A stretch of 64,000 nucleotides of DNA from Lytechinus pictus (GCF_037042905.1 NC_087253.1:7924501-7988500); one strand, 5' to 3'; numbered from the stretch's first letter, positions 1-11,905 are shown. A program made the numbers and translations. Notes: generated by a model from the sequence alone, not told the origin.

Positions 1-279
1 ATTTTATCCATTTTGATCATTTTATCTATTTATTTTTTACAAGCACCTGCACATTAAGCGTTACATACTTATTTGGGTAGATAAATTACGCATTTTATAA
101 TTTTTTTCACAACTTTTGAGTGCTAAAATGATATTGGCGATCATTCTTCGTTGGATCTGGTATTCCGCAAGTAATTATGAAGGTGTGAATAGTAAGTATC
201 TTGGGTGTGTGTTTGAGAAAATTTAAAGCGTAGGGGTTCGGTTCTAACTCTTAATTTTAGATTCCGCTGTTATACGTTA

Positions 280-360
280 CCGTATCGGAAACGATACCGT
301 ACGCGTACGGTACCCCGGCCCAGCCCGCCGGCGCGGCCGTAAGCCGCTACAAGTCCAGCC
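280..360. promoter_or_regulatory. CpG-rich patch upstream of PGAP4
   Basis: An isolated GC- and CpG-dense stretch (CGTACGCGTACGG, then GCCGGCGCGGCCG) in otherwise AT-rich DNA. It could be a promoter of PGAP4 or of a gene to the left; position is the only support. Confidence 0.25.
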
Positions 361-424
361 CATTTGTCACAGCTGATGTATAGCTCTTCGGAAGTGTTCC
401 GTGTTCGTCGGTTAATGGTTCATT

Positions 425-1705
425 TACCATCCTGCCTGTGGGGAATCTACAGGTAGGACTATGGTACGCCAATGCTGTACACAGCACACTTAGTTTGATA
501 ATAAACGTAATCTGTTTAAAATTGCTTTTCAATTTCATATTAAAACTTGTTTTAAAAATAAAATGCCATAAAACAGCATGGAATGTGATGAATAGAACTT
601 ATGAAGAACAAAGATTTATCAATTTCTAAAATGCTAATTCTTTGTTCTTCATAATGTTCTATTGTAATTCCACAGTTTGAATAAATCCAAGAACATTTTT
701 ACCCGAGCGATTTACATGCCTTTTTGAAAATATCCTTTGAGCTGCTGCAGTATAGAAATGTGTCGTATAAAAAGGGCCCTTGCTCTAAAAAAATATCTGA
801 TCTTAAGCCCTTCAGTACCTGAACGTTGTACTGCTTAAACTGTAGAGGAAATGGAAGTCATTAACTATTTAAAGAAGCAACAAATACTTAGGTTTACCAT
901 TAATAAGCTTAAATAGTCATAATTGACTGAAAGGCCTTTAACTTTAGTTTAAGCGAAAGAAAAGAGTCTGGGCCGGAGCACCCTGCTAGCAGACTGTATG
1001 GAAGGCCAGACGCAACGGCATGTGTGGCACACATAGACCATGCCTGTAGTGTTAGAGTAATTCTTGAAAATATCTGAATGGATCACTGACCAAATGTCTC
1101 GTAAATCTCTGGTCATACCTGGCCTGACTCTGCAGGAAATACATTTCCTTGCAGATCTATAATTTCAAGACTGCTACAGCCTACACAAAAAATCTTTTCC
1201 TAGCTCTTTCATTTTTCTTAGGACTGTACCACTCATTCAGTGAACAAGGTTATGATATAACCTTGTTCTTTGTTACTCCTCCCTGTGTGGTGAAATAAGG
1301 TTGGCAATGTTTGGCTTATTTTCTCCTTTTCTTTGGGACAAATGCTTGATCTTTTACACTGTCAGTTTTCATTACAGTTTTCATCATATAACTTGGCTCT
1401 TATGTAAATTTGATTCTTTAAATTATTTTTTCTTAATTAAAAATAGAGATTGAAAAATGAAAATTTTCTTGCCATATTACTTTCCACACAAAAATATGCT
1501 CAAAATTCAAGTTTTTGAGCGCTCTGGTGAATACAAAAAATTATTCCCAAGTTATGAAAAATAAATTGCAACTGTATGGAAATTATTAATTTGGGCCACA
1601 AAAGTGATATTTTAATGATTTTTTAAAGCGTGTGCTATGTACAGCATTGGCATACCATAGTCCTACCTGTAGTCAAGTGTAGATTCCCCACAGGCAGGAT
1701 GGTTG
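425..1705. mobile_element. Possible foldback element upstream of PGAP4
   Basis: About 65 bp at 428-491 (CCATCCTGCCTGTGGGGAAT onward) recur inverted at about 1632-1703, with one 9-nt difference. The pair encloses about 1.15 kb of AT-rich sequence. I recognise no transposase frame and could not fix target-site duplications. Confidence 0.4.
595..659. repeat. Imperfect hairpin
   Basis: The arms at 595-614 and 639-659 pair over about 20 bp with one bulge (TTATGAAGAACAAAGA and its complement). Confidence 0.6.
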
Positions 1706-2790
1706 CAGTGAACAAGTGCATGTAGCCTACTTAAAATAGTTGAGTTTTTCTCTCCTAATCAAATTTGGTAAGCAAAACTATTCTCTGCTCTGACGGTCTG
1801 ACCTAATGCTCTGGATTTCAATCAGTGATTTTGATTTTCAATTTAGACAAGGTTCATCTCTGCCTTTTATTCCAATAATTTTTTGGGTGCATTATGTAAC
1901 ATTTGTATGTTGTTGAGCTATAGAGCTATCCATTTCCCTATGGTACCCACAAATAATGATCCATGCATTTATTCATTGTATCCCGGAAGGTTAATATCTA
2001 TTTTTTTCAATTTTTGTACAGGTTTCCCCGATTCACGAAGGAACACAGCTTACCCCAACGCTTCTATAACAGTACATATTCAAGGCATCCTACATTGTCA
2101 GAATTGGGCTCGTCAATTGGAGGATTACATTTAAGAGTTGACAGGACCAACAGATGTGTTGTACTGCCGCTTTGTCTATTCTGTTTGGACAAGTTTCCAG
2201 TGGTGCATAAAAGCAGAATGCAGATTTTTCTATGATGAAGTTGAGTGCTTGGTGATACCTACAGTAAGTAGTATGTGTGGGACTACAACACCTCAACGAC
2301 CGGAGGTTGGAGTTTCAGGTATATTGGATACTGAGTGCCAGAATCCGAGCAGACATTTAAATTGAGCAGCATATGGTATCAGCAGAGGTGAAGCTCGGGA
2401 ATGAGGAATGGCAATTGTGTTGCGAGAGCTACATGTATACTAGTTGTGTGATGTTTTGCTATATGGTAGGAACACAAATGAAACAAATCTGACGCCCTGT
2501 GGAGTAAGCTGACATTCTATTGATCATAGTGGTTTTAAAAAGGAAGCAGAGTTTTTAAATTTCATGATGTATTGAAAAAAAAAGGGACTTCAAACTGAGA
2601 GGTTTCATTTTGGACCACCAACCAACCTTCTGTTGGGGCTCTCTAAGATGAGAATGATTCTGTAAATTTGGTTAGAGTTGCAGTGTTGAACGAGAGCTCA
2701 GATATACAATGTTATTGTGCGGTGAGCAGTCTTACAGTCACTTTCATAATTGATTTCATTGTTATATGTTTTAATGTTGAACATTACATT

Positions 2791-4140
2791 ATGGGGAGGT
2801 CATCTACATGTATTTGTAAGTTCTTGTGCAAGCCATTCATTTACTGTGGAACAAAGTTTATTTCCCTCTGTCGCAATAGAAAGTTGAAAAGATTCCTTCT
2901 AGCCACTTTTACCATCTACTTTCTGACTTTCTGCATTGCTCTGCCCATCCTGTGCCGTGACTTGCCGTTAACAAAATACTATCGCCTCTGGAAGGGTACA
3001 TCCAGACAAGCGTTGATAAACGAAGCCAAAGATATCAATAGCGTCAATGCCGATAATGCCCAGACACATCTGGACCGAATGCCGAAGGAAGCCACCAAAC
3101 AGCTGTATGAAGAATCAATGAGGAAGCGGGATCTAAGGTATGCAATCGTTGTGCAAACTATCCCAAGATATGGGAGGCCTTCTCCTCGCTATCTTTCTCA
3201 GTTAATGGTTGCGCTACATGATATCCTTCGGGAGTCTGGAGGCATCGCAGAGACGGCACTGTTCATATGTAACACCCAACGATCTGCTGGAGAGCATAAG
3301 GAAGCATTGGCTCTGTCTGAATACTTCCCGATGGTGCAGACATCGCTCGGGCCAAGAATGGATCGCTATGAACGCGAGAAGGAGGACTACCTCTTCTGTC
3401 TTCAGGAGGCACAGACGCTATCTCCAAAATATGTGATTGTTCTTCAAGATGATGCGCTTCCTCGTGCAGACTTTTACACAGTCATGGATTATGTTCTGAA
3501 ATATAGAGTTGAGACGCAGATTCATCAAAGTGAGCTCCATCCGGATCACGACGATTGGGTGTGGCTTAAACTCAACTTTCCCGACTCTCTTGCCAAATAT
3601 GAACGCAACTACTACTTTGCCTTGGAATGGGTTTCCATAAGCCTTATCGGAGCATCAATTTTTGTATTCATGATGCGATTTATACTGACCTCTTATTGTG
3701 GAATGAATGCTGATGAAAAAGCAATAGGGGTCCTACCGTGCTTCCTTGTGGGATTCGCATACTGCATGTTATTTACATGGCTCCTGGGGAGACCTTATGT
3801 CACTCTTCCACTAACGCTTTCCAAATCCTTCTACAGGCTTGGCCCTGGGACATCCTGTTGTCTGCCGGCAGTCCTGTACCCACAATCACAATTACCTGGG
3901 ATCATCAGGTTCCTGGAAACGGTACAGCTAGACAGGAGCAGGCCATTGGACTTTGCCTTGGACGATTATCGGGCCCAGAGCAAACTCCGTCAGTTCTTGA
4001 TCAGTCCAAACTTATTTTTCCATATAGGAGTGGTTTCAGCTTTGCATAGCAGCACCTCCAATTCCAGGGTTGCTGAGAGCTTTCTGTTCATTGTAAAAAC
4101 CATGAAGACTCCTTTTTTCAATTGGATTCCTCAGGATTGA
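2791..4140 (+). CDS. PGAP4: Post-GPI attachment GalNAc transferase 4 (TMEM246 family)
   Basis: Intronless reading frame of 449 codons ending in TGA. The family is a Golgi enzyme that adds the GalNAc side chain to the first mannose of GPI anchors. Seen here: a basic N-terminal tail, a membrane segment at about residues 35-55, a luminal region with RYAIVVQTIPRYGRPSPRY (117-135), an acidic catalytic-type motif VLQDDALPRADF (217-228), then two closely spaced membrane segments (about 279-301 and 311-333) that split the glycosyltransferase fold. After them come GRPYVTLPLTLSKSFYRLGP (333-352) and a hydrophobic C-terminal segment. This split GT fold with a hairpin of two membrane helices is diagnostic for PGAP4. 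Human PGAP4 is about 403 residues, so this protein is slightly longer. The frame is open upstream to about 2647, but the ATG at 2791 is the first in frame and lies just before the conserved part. A 5' UTR exon may begin near 2023, after a pyrimidine-rich tract ending in CAG; this is not proven. Confidence 0.9.
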   Translation: MGRSSTCICKFLCKPFIYCGTKFISLCRNRKLKRFLLATFTIYFLTFCIALPILCRDLPLTKYYRLWKGTSRQALINEAKDINSVNADNAQTHLDRMPKEATKQLYEESMRKRDLRYAIVVQTIPRYGRPSPRYLSQLMVALHDILRESGGIAETALFICNTQRSAGEHKEALALSEYFPMVQTSLGPRMDRYEREKEDYLFCLQEAQTLSPKYVIVLQDDALPRADFYTVMDYVLKYRVETQIHQSELHPDHDDWVWLKLNFPDSLAKYERNYYFALEWVSISLIGASIFVFMMRFILTSYCGMNADEKAIGVLPCFLVGFAYCMLFTWLLGRPYVTLPLTLSKSFYRLGPGTSCCLPAVLYPQSQLPGIIRFLETVQLDRSRPLDFALDDYRAQSKLRQFLISPNLFFHIGVVSALHSSTSNSRVAESFLFIVKTMKTPFFNWIPQD

Positions 4141-5790
4141 GAACTAAATTACCTGTACATGTATGCCACTGCACAGCTCAAATTTTGCAATAACTCAGCA
4201 CAAAAAGTAATGAAAAATAATATTTCTGATTTTTACTTTGACATAGCTAATTTTAAGCTGTTTGAGAATGATCTATAACTTTAATCCCATTAACCTCAAA
4301 CTCTGCAATAACTCAGCTAACAAAAGAGATTTTGATCTTGCTTTTTACTTGGACATAGCAGATCCTAAGCTTCGTTAGAGCAATCTGTGTCTTGTCAATA
4401 TTGATCAGCTAGTTCAATTTTTTATTGAAATGTAGGAAAATTTTGAGGTTAGATTCAGAGAACAAGAAGAAGCTTCATTCATGCATGAGATGTGAGAAAG
4501 CCATCTCATTTGTTATAAACCCTCAATCAACTCTCGCAATTGACTATTTTTTTTCTCTCCACAAGTTGATAATTGAGTATATGAATATAAAAAAGGCCCA
4601 AGTCCATAGGAGGTCATTTCGAGAAAATCGAAAAAAAAAAACCTGGATATTTTTTTAATTTGGGCAATTAAAGTATATTTGGCCAAAAGACATCGGAGAA
4701 CATAAAACAAATTTTAGTGTAAATTTTTTATGAACATTAATATTCATGTTACTTGTTGGCGGGGCTTTCTGTCTGGTGGACTTGGGTCATAGAATCATAT
4801 TGACTTGGGTAATTTTTACATTTATATACATGGTAGACTTCTGTAGTAAGTAGTAGTTAAGTCATGAGAGAGGGCGCTATGATATGAATGTAAGAAAAGC
4901 CCAAGTCTTGGACTTGGGCTTTTCTTACACTCATACCAGATTTTCCTCCTTTATTTAAGGCATTTCTGAGATCAGATGATATCAGATTTATCATCTATAC
5001 ACACGATGAGTCATTGTATACGGAACAATTTCCCATATTTAACTCAATTTCACAAAAAATTGGACTTGGTCTGTTTTTATATTCAGATACTCAATTATTC
5101 AACCAATCGTTATTATATAAACTTGCCTGGTGGTATTATGGTATACTAATTTGCGAAATTATATTCAAATCTAGTATTAAAAGAACCATTACATAGACCA
5201 GACATTTTGACTTTGAAAGCTGAAGTGATTGGTTGGGCATGGGCAAAAGTATGTGCCGCATCTCTAAACCAGTATTTTCTGCCGGTGTCTTTCCATTGCA
5301 TGTTTACACATGAATGTCATGTTCAGAATTATTTTAAAGATTTGCAAAAGTGAGACCATAGGCTTTCATTTTCTTTTGTTTATGTTTATCAAGTGTTCTC
5401 TGAATGAGAAAGTAGGAAAGCTAGAATCAAATTCCTTTACCTTGTCTGTTCAAAATATCTTTACACGTATGTCTTGTCTTCTTTCTTACCTTTTTTATTG
5501 GAAGTTCAGCGTTATTTTATGATTTTTCCATTTTCTCACCCTTTACCTCTCTTCAATTTCTGTCTTCTTTTATGCTACAGTCTATGCCAAATGTTTTATG
5601 TTGTCATTTCAAAGAAAGATTAAAAAATGTCCAAGGTTGGAGACTAAAGAGTGGAACTTGGAATAAAGGTAGAAATTTATTATTCTGTATAGTACAAAAT
5701 AGAAACCTAATGATACTGATTATTCAAGAACTAAGTTTTATTTGTGTTATTTTGTGAGAGCCTTTTCTCATATAGGATACTTTGAAACAT
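4141..5790. other. PGAP4 3' flank, no gene seen
   Basis: AT-rich sequence after the stop codon, probably including the 3' UTR. Two similar blocks (4170-4270 and 4280-4380) read like a diverged tandem copy. The phrase CTTGGGC and its complement recur, ending in the strong hairpin at 4890-4928. Confidence 0.5.
4890..4928. repeat. Perfect 18-bp hairpin
   Basis: GTAAGAAAAGCCCAAGTC pairs perfectly with its complement across a 3-nt loop. With one mismatch the stem extends to about 25 bp. Confidence 0.85.
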
Positions 5791-5799
5791 ATAGGATAG

Positions 5800-6115
5800 T
5801 GAAAGAGGGAGAGGGGGGGGGGGTGCGTGACAGTCAGATAAGACTCATTGGCTATTTGAAGAGAGAGAGAGAAAGTAAAAAGGGGAAGAGAGAAAGAGGG
5901 GGTTCTGAAAGGGGGGGGGGGGGGTCGAGACCAAGGGCATAGTGGAAAGGGGGGGGGGGGTGGGTAGTGGAAATGATAGGGTGAGTGAATGAGAAGAGTG
6001 GAAAAGTGAAGGAAAAAGGAAAAGTAACAGGAGGGTTAGTGCAAAAGAGAAAGGAGGAATACTGGAAAAGAGAGGAAGGATGGGGGGGGTGAGATGATTA
6101 AAAAGGAATATGGAA
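5800..6115. repeat. Polypurine tract with G runs
   Basis: About 300 bp almost entirely A and G on the plus strand, with several runs of 8-13 G. The open frames across it are compositional artefacts. Confidence 0.8.
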
Positions 6116-6343
6116 ATGTGAAATATAAAGAAATGGGAGACTTGTCCTCGCCACAATTTACTCGTCAAGTTTCCAATTTGAACTTCAGTCTTGAAATTCA
6201 ACCTTATTTGCAAATATTCTTTACAATTACATTCTCATTCCTTGATTAATCTTTCAAACTTTCCCATGCAGCTCTCATTTTTCTCCTTCCACACATCAAT
6301 TCAGTATGATTATCTTTATTACAAAGATTGGATTACCATTTAA

Positions 6344-6722
6344 CGGTAAATTGCTGATTTGTCTACTGCCACTCATCACATGGTCTACCTTCATTTAGTC
6401 TGCCATTCCGTCCAACATTTCGTCTAACAACCGTTTGGTCGAATCATCACTCTGAGCATTTCGTCTCACAAGCAGTTGGTCTAATATCCATTTTATTTTC
6501 ATTCATTTTGCCCAATTTACACTAGTCTTATTCCAATTAGACCAAACGGTATATGGACTAAATGGCTATTGGAACAACTGGCTAGTAGACAATATGGCGA
6601 GTGGACGAAATGGCAATTAGACCATGTGGATAGTGGACGATCTGATTATAATAGACCAAATGATTGTAGACAAATTGGTAATAGACCAATTGAAAATAAA
6701 CCCATTAACATGTATTGTTTAG
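6344..6722. mobile_element. Foldback repeat of the ACCAAATGG family
   Basis: The left half reads TTTGGTCGAATCA and ATTTCGTCT; the right half holds their complements (AGACCAAACGG, GGACGAAATGG). Related copies are at 34795-35135, 37925-38165 and 39760-40195. Confidence 0.6.
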
Positions 6723-6910
6723 GTAGACCTTCAAACATTTCAACTTCTTCCTGATTTCTTGTGGATGTTCTGTGTTGCTCGATCTAGTCTCCTGTTCTTC
6801 TTGCTTCCCTCTCTTCGGAATGTTTCATCCACACATTTTCAGTTTCTCTTTCTCAAAAGTTTATCTTCTTCCAATTTTCCACTGCCCATTTTCTCCATCT
6901 TTCATGGGCT

Positions 6911-7097
6911 CCATCTTTCAAAGAGTTGTGATTGATATGGAAAGCCAGGAATCCAAAAACCTTGACAATCTGTTATAGAGGCGAGCCGCTGCCTCACAAA
7001 TATGTGTGCTGCTCTGCTTGAAGAATTATGACATTGATGGATTTCCATATTTGAGATTTATCAGATTAATTACGACTCTTTGTGAGATGGGCCCCAG
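6911..7097. mobile_element. Palindromic element family A (GGCCCCGTCTTACAAAG), decayed
   Basis: Both ends match other copies (CTTTCAAAGAGTTGTGATTG and CGACTCTTTGTGAGATGGGC), but the interior is shortened. Confidence 0.5.
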
Positions 7098-7099
7098 AT

Positions 7100-8230
7100 C
7101 CCTCCTCATCTGGTAGCTTTCCATCTTTTTTTACCTTCTTTCCTGGGCCCTGTGACTAAGTTAAAAGCGATTAAAATGAGCTGATTCTATGATTATCATT
7201 CAATTTCATTGGCCGAGAGTAAACTTGTTATAGAAAGCATGCATTTGTTATTATAACAAGTCTTTATGAAACATTTCCAGCAAGCTTTTAACATTCACCA
7301 TTCTGTTCTCATGATCTGTTCCTTACTGTTCACTTTTCTTCTTTCTTTTTTCTATCAGCCAACCTCCCCCCTTTCTTTTTTATACTGATTTTTCTCTCTT
7401 GCTGTCTTTCTTGCACTTTCTTTTCTCCATATGTATTCATCTCTCTTCAAGATTAAAGCCACAATCACATTATAAATTACCTACATGTATGACCAACTCA
7501 GATTACACATGAACATTCAGTCATTTTTTTTTTGGTTTTCTGTTTCCATATTTACTACAATGTATATAAAGAACATTCATGTTAACAAGTTCAATGTACA
7601 TTTACACAGTTGTGACTTCTGAATCAATTAATCATGACCAAATAAAATCAAAGAAAAAAAAAAGTTGTAATATTAACTGCTATTCTCCGGGTATCTGAAA
7701 TACTGGGAGGGGGGGGGAGGGGGTTGCACTTGTGTCAAATAATGGCCTTTTAATACTGACATGTATTCAGTAATTGGAAAGTCAGTCCCACTTTGTTGAA
7801 CACAAAGAAAATGTTTGGGTACATGTACATGTAGCACAAAAATATGTTCCAGAACTTTATAAAGTTGACGTTGTCCATAACTATTAAAGAGCTTTACACC
7901 CCCTCCCCCTTTGGCTTATCAAAAATATGTCCTCTCTCATATTTTCATAATGTCTTTCACGACATCCAATCGGTGGCTTGGATTAAAGGTGGCATGGTGT
8001 CATAAAATTGTGACAATGTTGACTTCAGTGAATGAACAATCTGGTTAACAATAACTCTTCAGAAAAATATTGTAAGTTTTGAAACTTGATATGATTTTAA
8101 CAACAAAATGAACAAATCTCCCTCATGTAGAAAATAAAGATCACCAGGGTCCAAGGGGAACTACATAAAAGTGTCAAGCCTCTAATAAACTATAATACTT
8201 CCCCATCCAATATTACATGTACCTGATGAT
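7100..8230. other. Intergenic, nothing recognised
   Basis: AT-rich sequence with a G run near 7709-7725. No exon or repeat that I can name. Confidence 0.5.
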
Positions 8231-8233
8231 ATC

Positions 8234-8394
8234 TGGGCCGTTTTATAAAGCTGTTCGTAAAGTTATGCACAACTTTATGCATGACTGGAACACGTTCTTA
8301 GGCGCTATAAAATCCGTTCATTTAGCGCAAGAAGGGGTCACCAGTCGTGTGTAAAGTCTTATGAACAGCTTTATGAAACGGGCCCCTGTAACAC
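8234..8394. mobile_element. Palindromic element family D
   Basis: Inverted ends GGCCGTTTTATAAAGCTGTT and its complement near 8370-8392. Relatives are at 8699-8862 and 18396-18530. Confidence 0.65.
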
Positions 8395-8698
8395 AAGTTA
8401 GCGATTAATAGCTACATGTACATGAAATTACCAATCAAGACCATCGTTGCATGCGCAATTTTGCTCGGTAGACTGACTAGGAACCAATCTTTCAAGTTAG
8501 CGATTAATCGCTAACCTTTGTACTACAGCAGGCCCAGGAGTGCCATAAACTTAAACATACTACATGTACATAAATGCAAACAATGTCCGACACATAATTA
8601 AAGCTGAACGATACACAGGTGACACTACCCAAGTCAAGTGTCTTGGTAACACAGAAATCTGTTGCACTTAACACAGGAGAGACATATTTTTCATATTC

Positions 8699-8862
8699 AG
8701 GAGCCCATTTCATAAAGCTGTTTGTTAGTTACGAATGACTTTACGCACAACTGGTGACCTTTCTTGTGCTACACTATCCACATGTAACTGATTAAGCACC
8801 AAGGAACATGTTTCAGTCGTGCGTAAAGTTGTGCGTAACTTTATGAAACACCACCCTGGTTT
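8699..8862. mobile_element. Palindromic element family D
   Basis: Ends CATTTCATAAAGCTGTTTGT and GCGTAACTTTATGAAAC, with ACTGGTGACC inside as in the first copy. Confidence 0.65.
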
Positions 8863-8946
8863 GAAATTTCTGGAGTTTAATAGGCTTACTTGACTTATTG
8901 AAGGTCAAATATGGAGAATGTACTGCAGTGTATCTTGAGATAAAAC

Positions 8947-9114
8947 CTGGGGAGCGTTTCATCATTCGAAAGGACTTGTAAGACGTTTTATCAGACAAGT
9001 ACTGATTTATCCGACAGTTACTATGTTAACAGTGCCTCTCTTACGATCATAACCAAGGAAAGTTGTCGGATCCGACAACTTGTCGGACGAAAATGTTGAT
9101 GAACTACTCCCCAG
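8947..9114. mobile_element. Palindromic element family B (CTGGGGAGCGTTTCAT)
   Basis: About 165 bp with inverted ends CTGGGGAGCGTTTCAT and its complement, and internal TTGTCGGATCCGACAA. Other copies: 18917-19103, 36106-36273, 59837-59988 and a half-copy at 31511-31593. Confidence 0.75.
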
Positions 9115-9367
9115 GTGATCGTTGCGATACTGTAAACTGTACATTTGATTCAATATGTGATAGCCCGCAACCCTACTATACAACATAAATCAACAAATTT
9201 ACCAAAGCTTTGCAGTTCTGGTGTAGCTGAAAAAATAAGAAAATGTTTGAGGAATGATGTTTCGTAAAGGCATGGCACTTGCCAGTATTCATTTCCAAAC
9301 CAACGTGTCCTCAATCGCTGCCATCCACAAATCCAAACTGTTGGCAACAGAGATGCGGTAGAGGACA

Positions 9368-9796
9368 TTAATAACGGTATTTGGTAGAGTAGTCTTTGGG
9401 TGACACCACCAAACCACGTCCTTTCCTCGCGCCCCTGTACACTGTCTCCACAATATCAATAACCTCCTGTTCATCGTCTATAGCCCAGTTGATCTTATTA
9501 TTGTTACCGGTACCCAGATCTATCATTATATGCTTGTTCCTGAAGAAGAACATCATCGTGCACGGGTCGTACAACTCGTACATCTTGTTAAAATCAGGCA
9601 CTTTTGTGATGTCAACAAGGTACACCACAGCAAAGTTTTTCACCTTGTCGCAGATCCGGTACAACGTCTCGTCCATCTTCATACACGTCGGGTCCCAGTC
9701 GTGACCGAAGCGGATGACGACGACGCGATCCTCCTCACCTAGGATGGCCTGGTCGACCTGCCAGCCGTTGTGGAGATGGCTAAGCATGTAAGACAT
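9368..9796 (-). CDS. TXNL4A: U5 snRNP thioredoxin-like protein 4A (DIM1/U5-15K)
   Basis: Complete 142-codon frame, exactly the usual length of the family. It begins MSYMLSHLHNGWQVDQAIL and ends in KDYSTKYRY. The protein is a thioredoxin-fold component of the U5 snRNP and tri-snRNP, needed for pre-mRNA splicing. As expected it lacks the CxxC active site; the equivalent segment reads WDPTCMKMDE (about residues 34-43). Other conserved stretches are VVVIRFGHDW, YLVDITKVPDFNKMYELYDP and MFFFRNKHIMIDLGTGNNNK. Conservation is very high and there are no frameshifts or stops, so it looks functional. The coding region is uninterrupted. No poly-A tract is visible downstream, so intron loss is as likely as a retrocopy. 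A palindromic element ends at 9114, only about 250 bases beyond the stop codon. Confidence 0.95.
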   Translation of the reverse strand: MSYMLSHLHNGWQVDQAILGEEDRVVVIRFGHDWDPTCMKMDETLYRICDKVKNFAVVYLVDITKVPDFNKMYELYDPCTMMFFFRNKHIMIDLGTGNNNKINWAIDDEQEVIDIVETVYRGARKGRGLVVSPKDYSTKYRY

Positions 9797-10377
9797 CTTG
9801 GCTTAGTGGTCGTCTTATTTTCTTCAGAATGCAAAGAGATTGAGGAGAGTAAACCCCCACAACGGTTCAGTTGCGAACACAGCGACTGCTTCAGAGAGAG
9901 ATAGAAAATATGATTTTTGAGGGGTGAACAGCCACAGTTGATAACAGGAGTAAAGACGTCTGTCTTCAGATTATCAAGAAATTCAGGAGAGTAAACCCCC
10001 CTGCAAATTACCAAGAAGTCAAAACATGTGAAGCTGCTAGCTCAGGTTTATCTGATGATAGAACTTCCTTCAGATCAAAATCTGATCTCTGAAGCAGGTG
10101 TCATCGAGAAGAAGATATGCTTGGAAGACCTGCAAGGGAAATATCAAGAAAATATTTTAAAAGATTACACTTTTTAGCAAATAATCTAGAACGACTAATT
10201 TAAAAATAGAAAAAAATCTATGTACCTTTAATCGAAACCAGCTGTACAAGCTTTGTTCGTTTGTCAATAATACGGTCTCCCAAAGTCTAGACCTATACAA
10301 TGAAAAGATTAGACACTTCAAGGACTTCGCGTAATGCTTTGCGTCGATTTGCGTGTAAAATAGTTAAGGTGCACACC

Positions 10378-10988
10378 TTAAAGGTCAAGTCCACCTCAGA
10401 AAAATGTTGATTTGAATCAATAGAGAAAAATCAGACAAGCACAATGCTGAAAATTTCATCAAAATCGGATGTAAAATAAGAAAGTTATGACATTTTAAAG
10501 TTTCGCTTATTTTTAACAAAATAGTTATATGAACGAGCCAGTTACATCCAAATGAGAGAGTCGGTGATGTCACTCACTCACTATTTCTTTTGTTTTTTAT
10601 TGTTTGAATTATACAATATTTCAATTTTTACGAATTTGATGATTAGGACCTCCTTGCCTGAAGCACAAAATGTTAAAATAATGGAATTCAACGTGTTCAG
10701 GGAGGAATGAAACTTCATTTCACATGACAATGATGAGAAAATCAAAATATTTCATATTTCATATAATAAAATACAAAAGAAATAGTGAGTGAGTTATGTC
10801 ATCAGTTCCCTCATTTGCATACGGACCGAGATGTGCATATAACTGTTTTGTGAAATGAAGCGAAACTTTAAAATGTCATAACTTTCTTATTTTACATCCG
10901 ATTTTGATGAAATTTTCAGTGTTATGCTTGTTGGATTTTTTTCTTTTTATTCAAATCAAGTTTTTGTTGGGGTGGACTTGTCCTTTAA
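10378..10988. mobile_element. TTAA-flanked palindromic MITE
   Basis: About 603 bp with long inverted arms (AGGTCAAGTCCACC ... GGTGGACTTGTCCT; inner AAATCGGATGTAAAATAAGA and its complement), directly flanked by TTAA on both sides as in piggyBac-type insertions. No transposase frame. Confidence 0.85.
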
Positions 10989-11012
10989 GACTAGGCACCG
11001 GTGCCTAGTCTT
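10987..11012. repeat. Perfect 26-bp palindrome
   Basis: Centred on GGCACCGGTGCC, with fully matched arms AAGACTAGGCACC. It lies directly against the TTAA site of the preceding element. Confidence 0.85.
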
Positions 11013-11317
11013 TCCCCAGTAGTATACTAATACTAACCTCGCAATATGTGTGAGTGGTCTTTCCCATGTCGTGTCTTTGATATGAATATAAATCGTGCGC
11101 CCTCTTTAGGCCAAAAATTGATGTTGTTGCCGTTGGACAGGCAGTTACGTCAAGAGCAAGAAAATATGAGGAACAGGGTGCTAAGAGAGGTCACCAAAGG
11201 GACTTTCGTCGATCAGTAAGTGAAATGGAACAATTTGATGATTTTAGATTTCATAATTTCATGCAATCGCATGCCATGGAAGTTGCATGCGGCATGCCTA
11301 GATTTTCCCGTGCCCAG

Positions 11318-11905
11318 CGGCATTAGCCAGGAGGCTTCTACTAGTTCTAGAGAGTAAAAATTATTTACAAACGTATGCTTACTCTCTACGAAGCCAGGGA
11401 TTCCATCCTATTCATCTGCATGCCGCCAAAAAACTTTCGCCCCCGAGATTTATAGTTTCATTCTATAAAAAGATCTAACTTTGTTAGACCTAATCATGAA
11501 ATGGGATACAACTTCATTTCCGACATTTCTACGCTATCGATTTATGAAATATGAAAAGACGGAGGAGACTTGCCCGATGTTTACGCCGCCATCTTGTTTC
11601 CTATTGTTCTTCCCCAACGTTACTGACGCACGCGTTAAAATGAAAGTTAGTATAGATCTATTACTAACCTCGCACTACTCATATACCGTCCATAGCGCTA
11701 GCGTGAGTGGAATGATTAAGACTAAGAGTAGAAAAACTAGAAATCTCGGGGGCGAAAGTTTCAGGAATTCAGGTTTTTTGGCGGTAAAAAACCTAGATCT
11801 ACAATACATGCATGCAGATGAATGGAATCCCTGGCTTCGTAGAGAGTAAGCATACATTAGTAAATGAATTTTACTCTCGAGAAGCCTCCTGGCTAAGCGG
11901 CATGT
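11318..11905. mobile_element. Foldback element with arms of about 150 bp
   Basis: Sequence at 11318-11480 (GCCAGGAGGCTTCT, CTCTACGAAGCCAGGGATTC, CGCCCCCGAGATTT) returns inverted at 11738-11903. A related fragment is at about 61760-61812. Confidence 0.75.

Noticed and set aside
2668-2790. N-terminal extension of PGAP4 upstream of the ATG
   Set aside because: The frame is open, but there is no ATG before 2791 and the extra sequence does not resemble the family.
5845-6213. Open frame of 122 codons rich in Ser, Pro, Leu and Phe
   Set aside because: Product of the polypurine tract; no domain and no splice context.
11481-11849. Open frame of 122 codons on the plus strand
   Set aside because: It lies between and across the arms of the foldback element; no recognisable protein.
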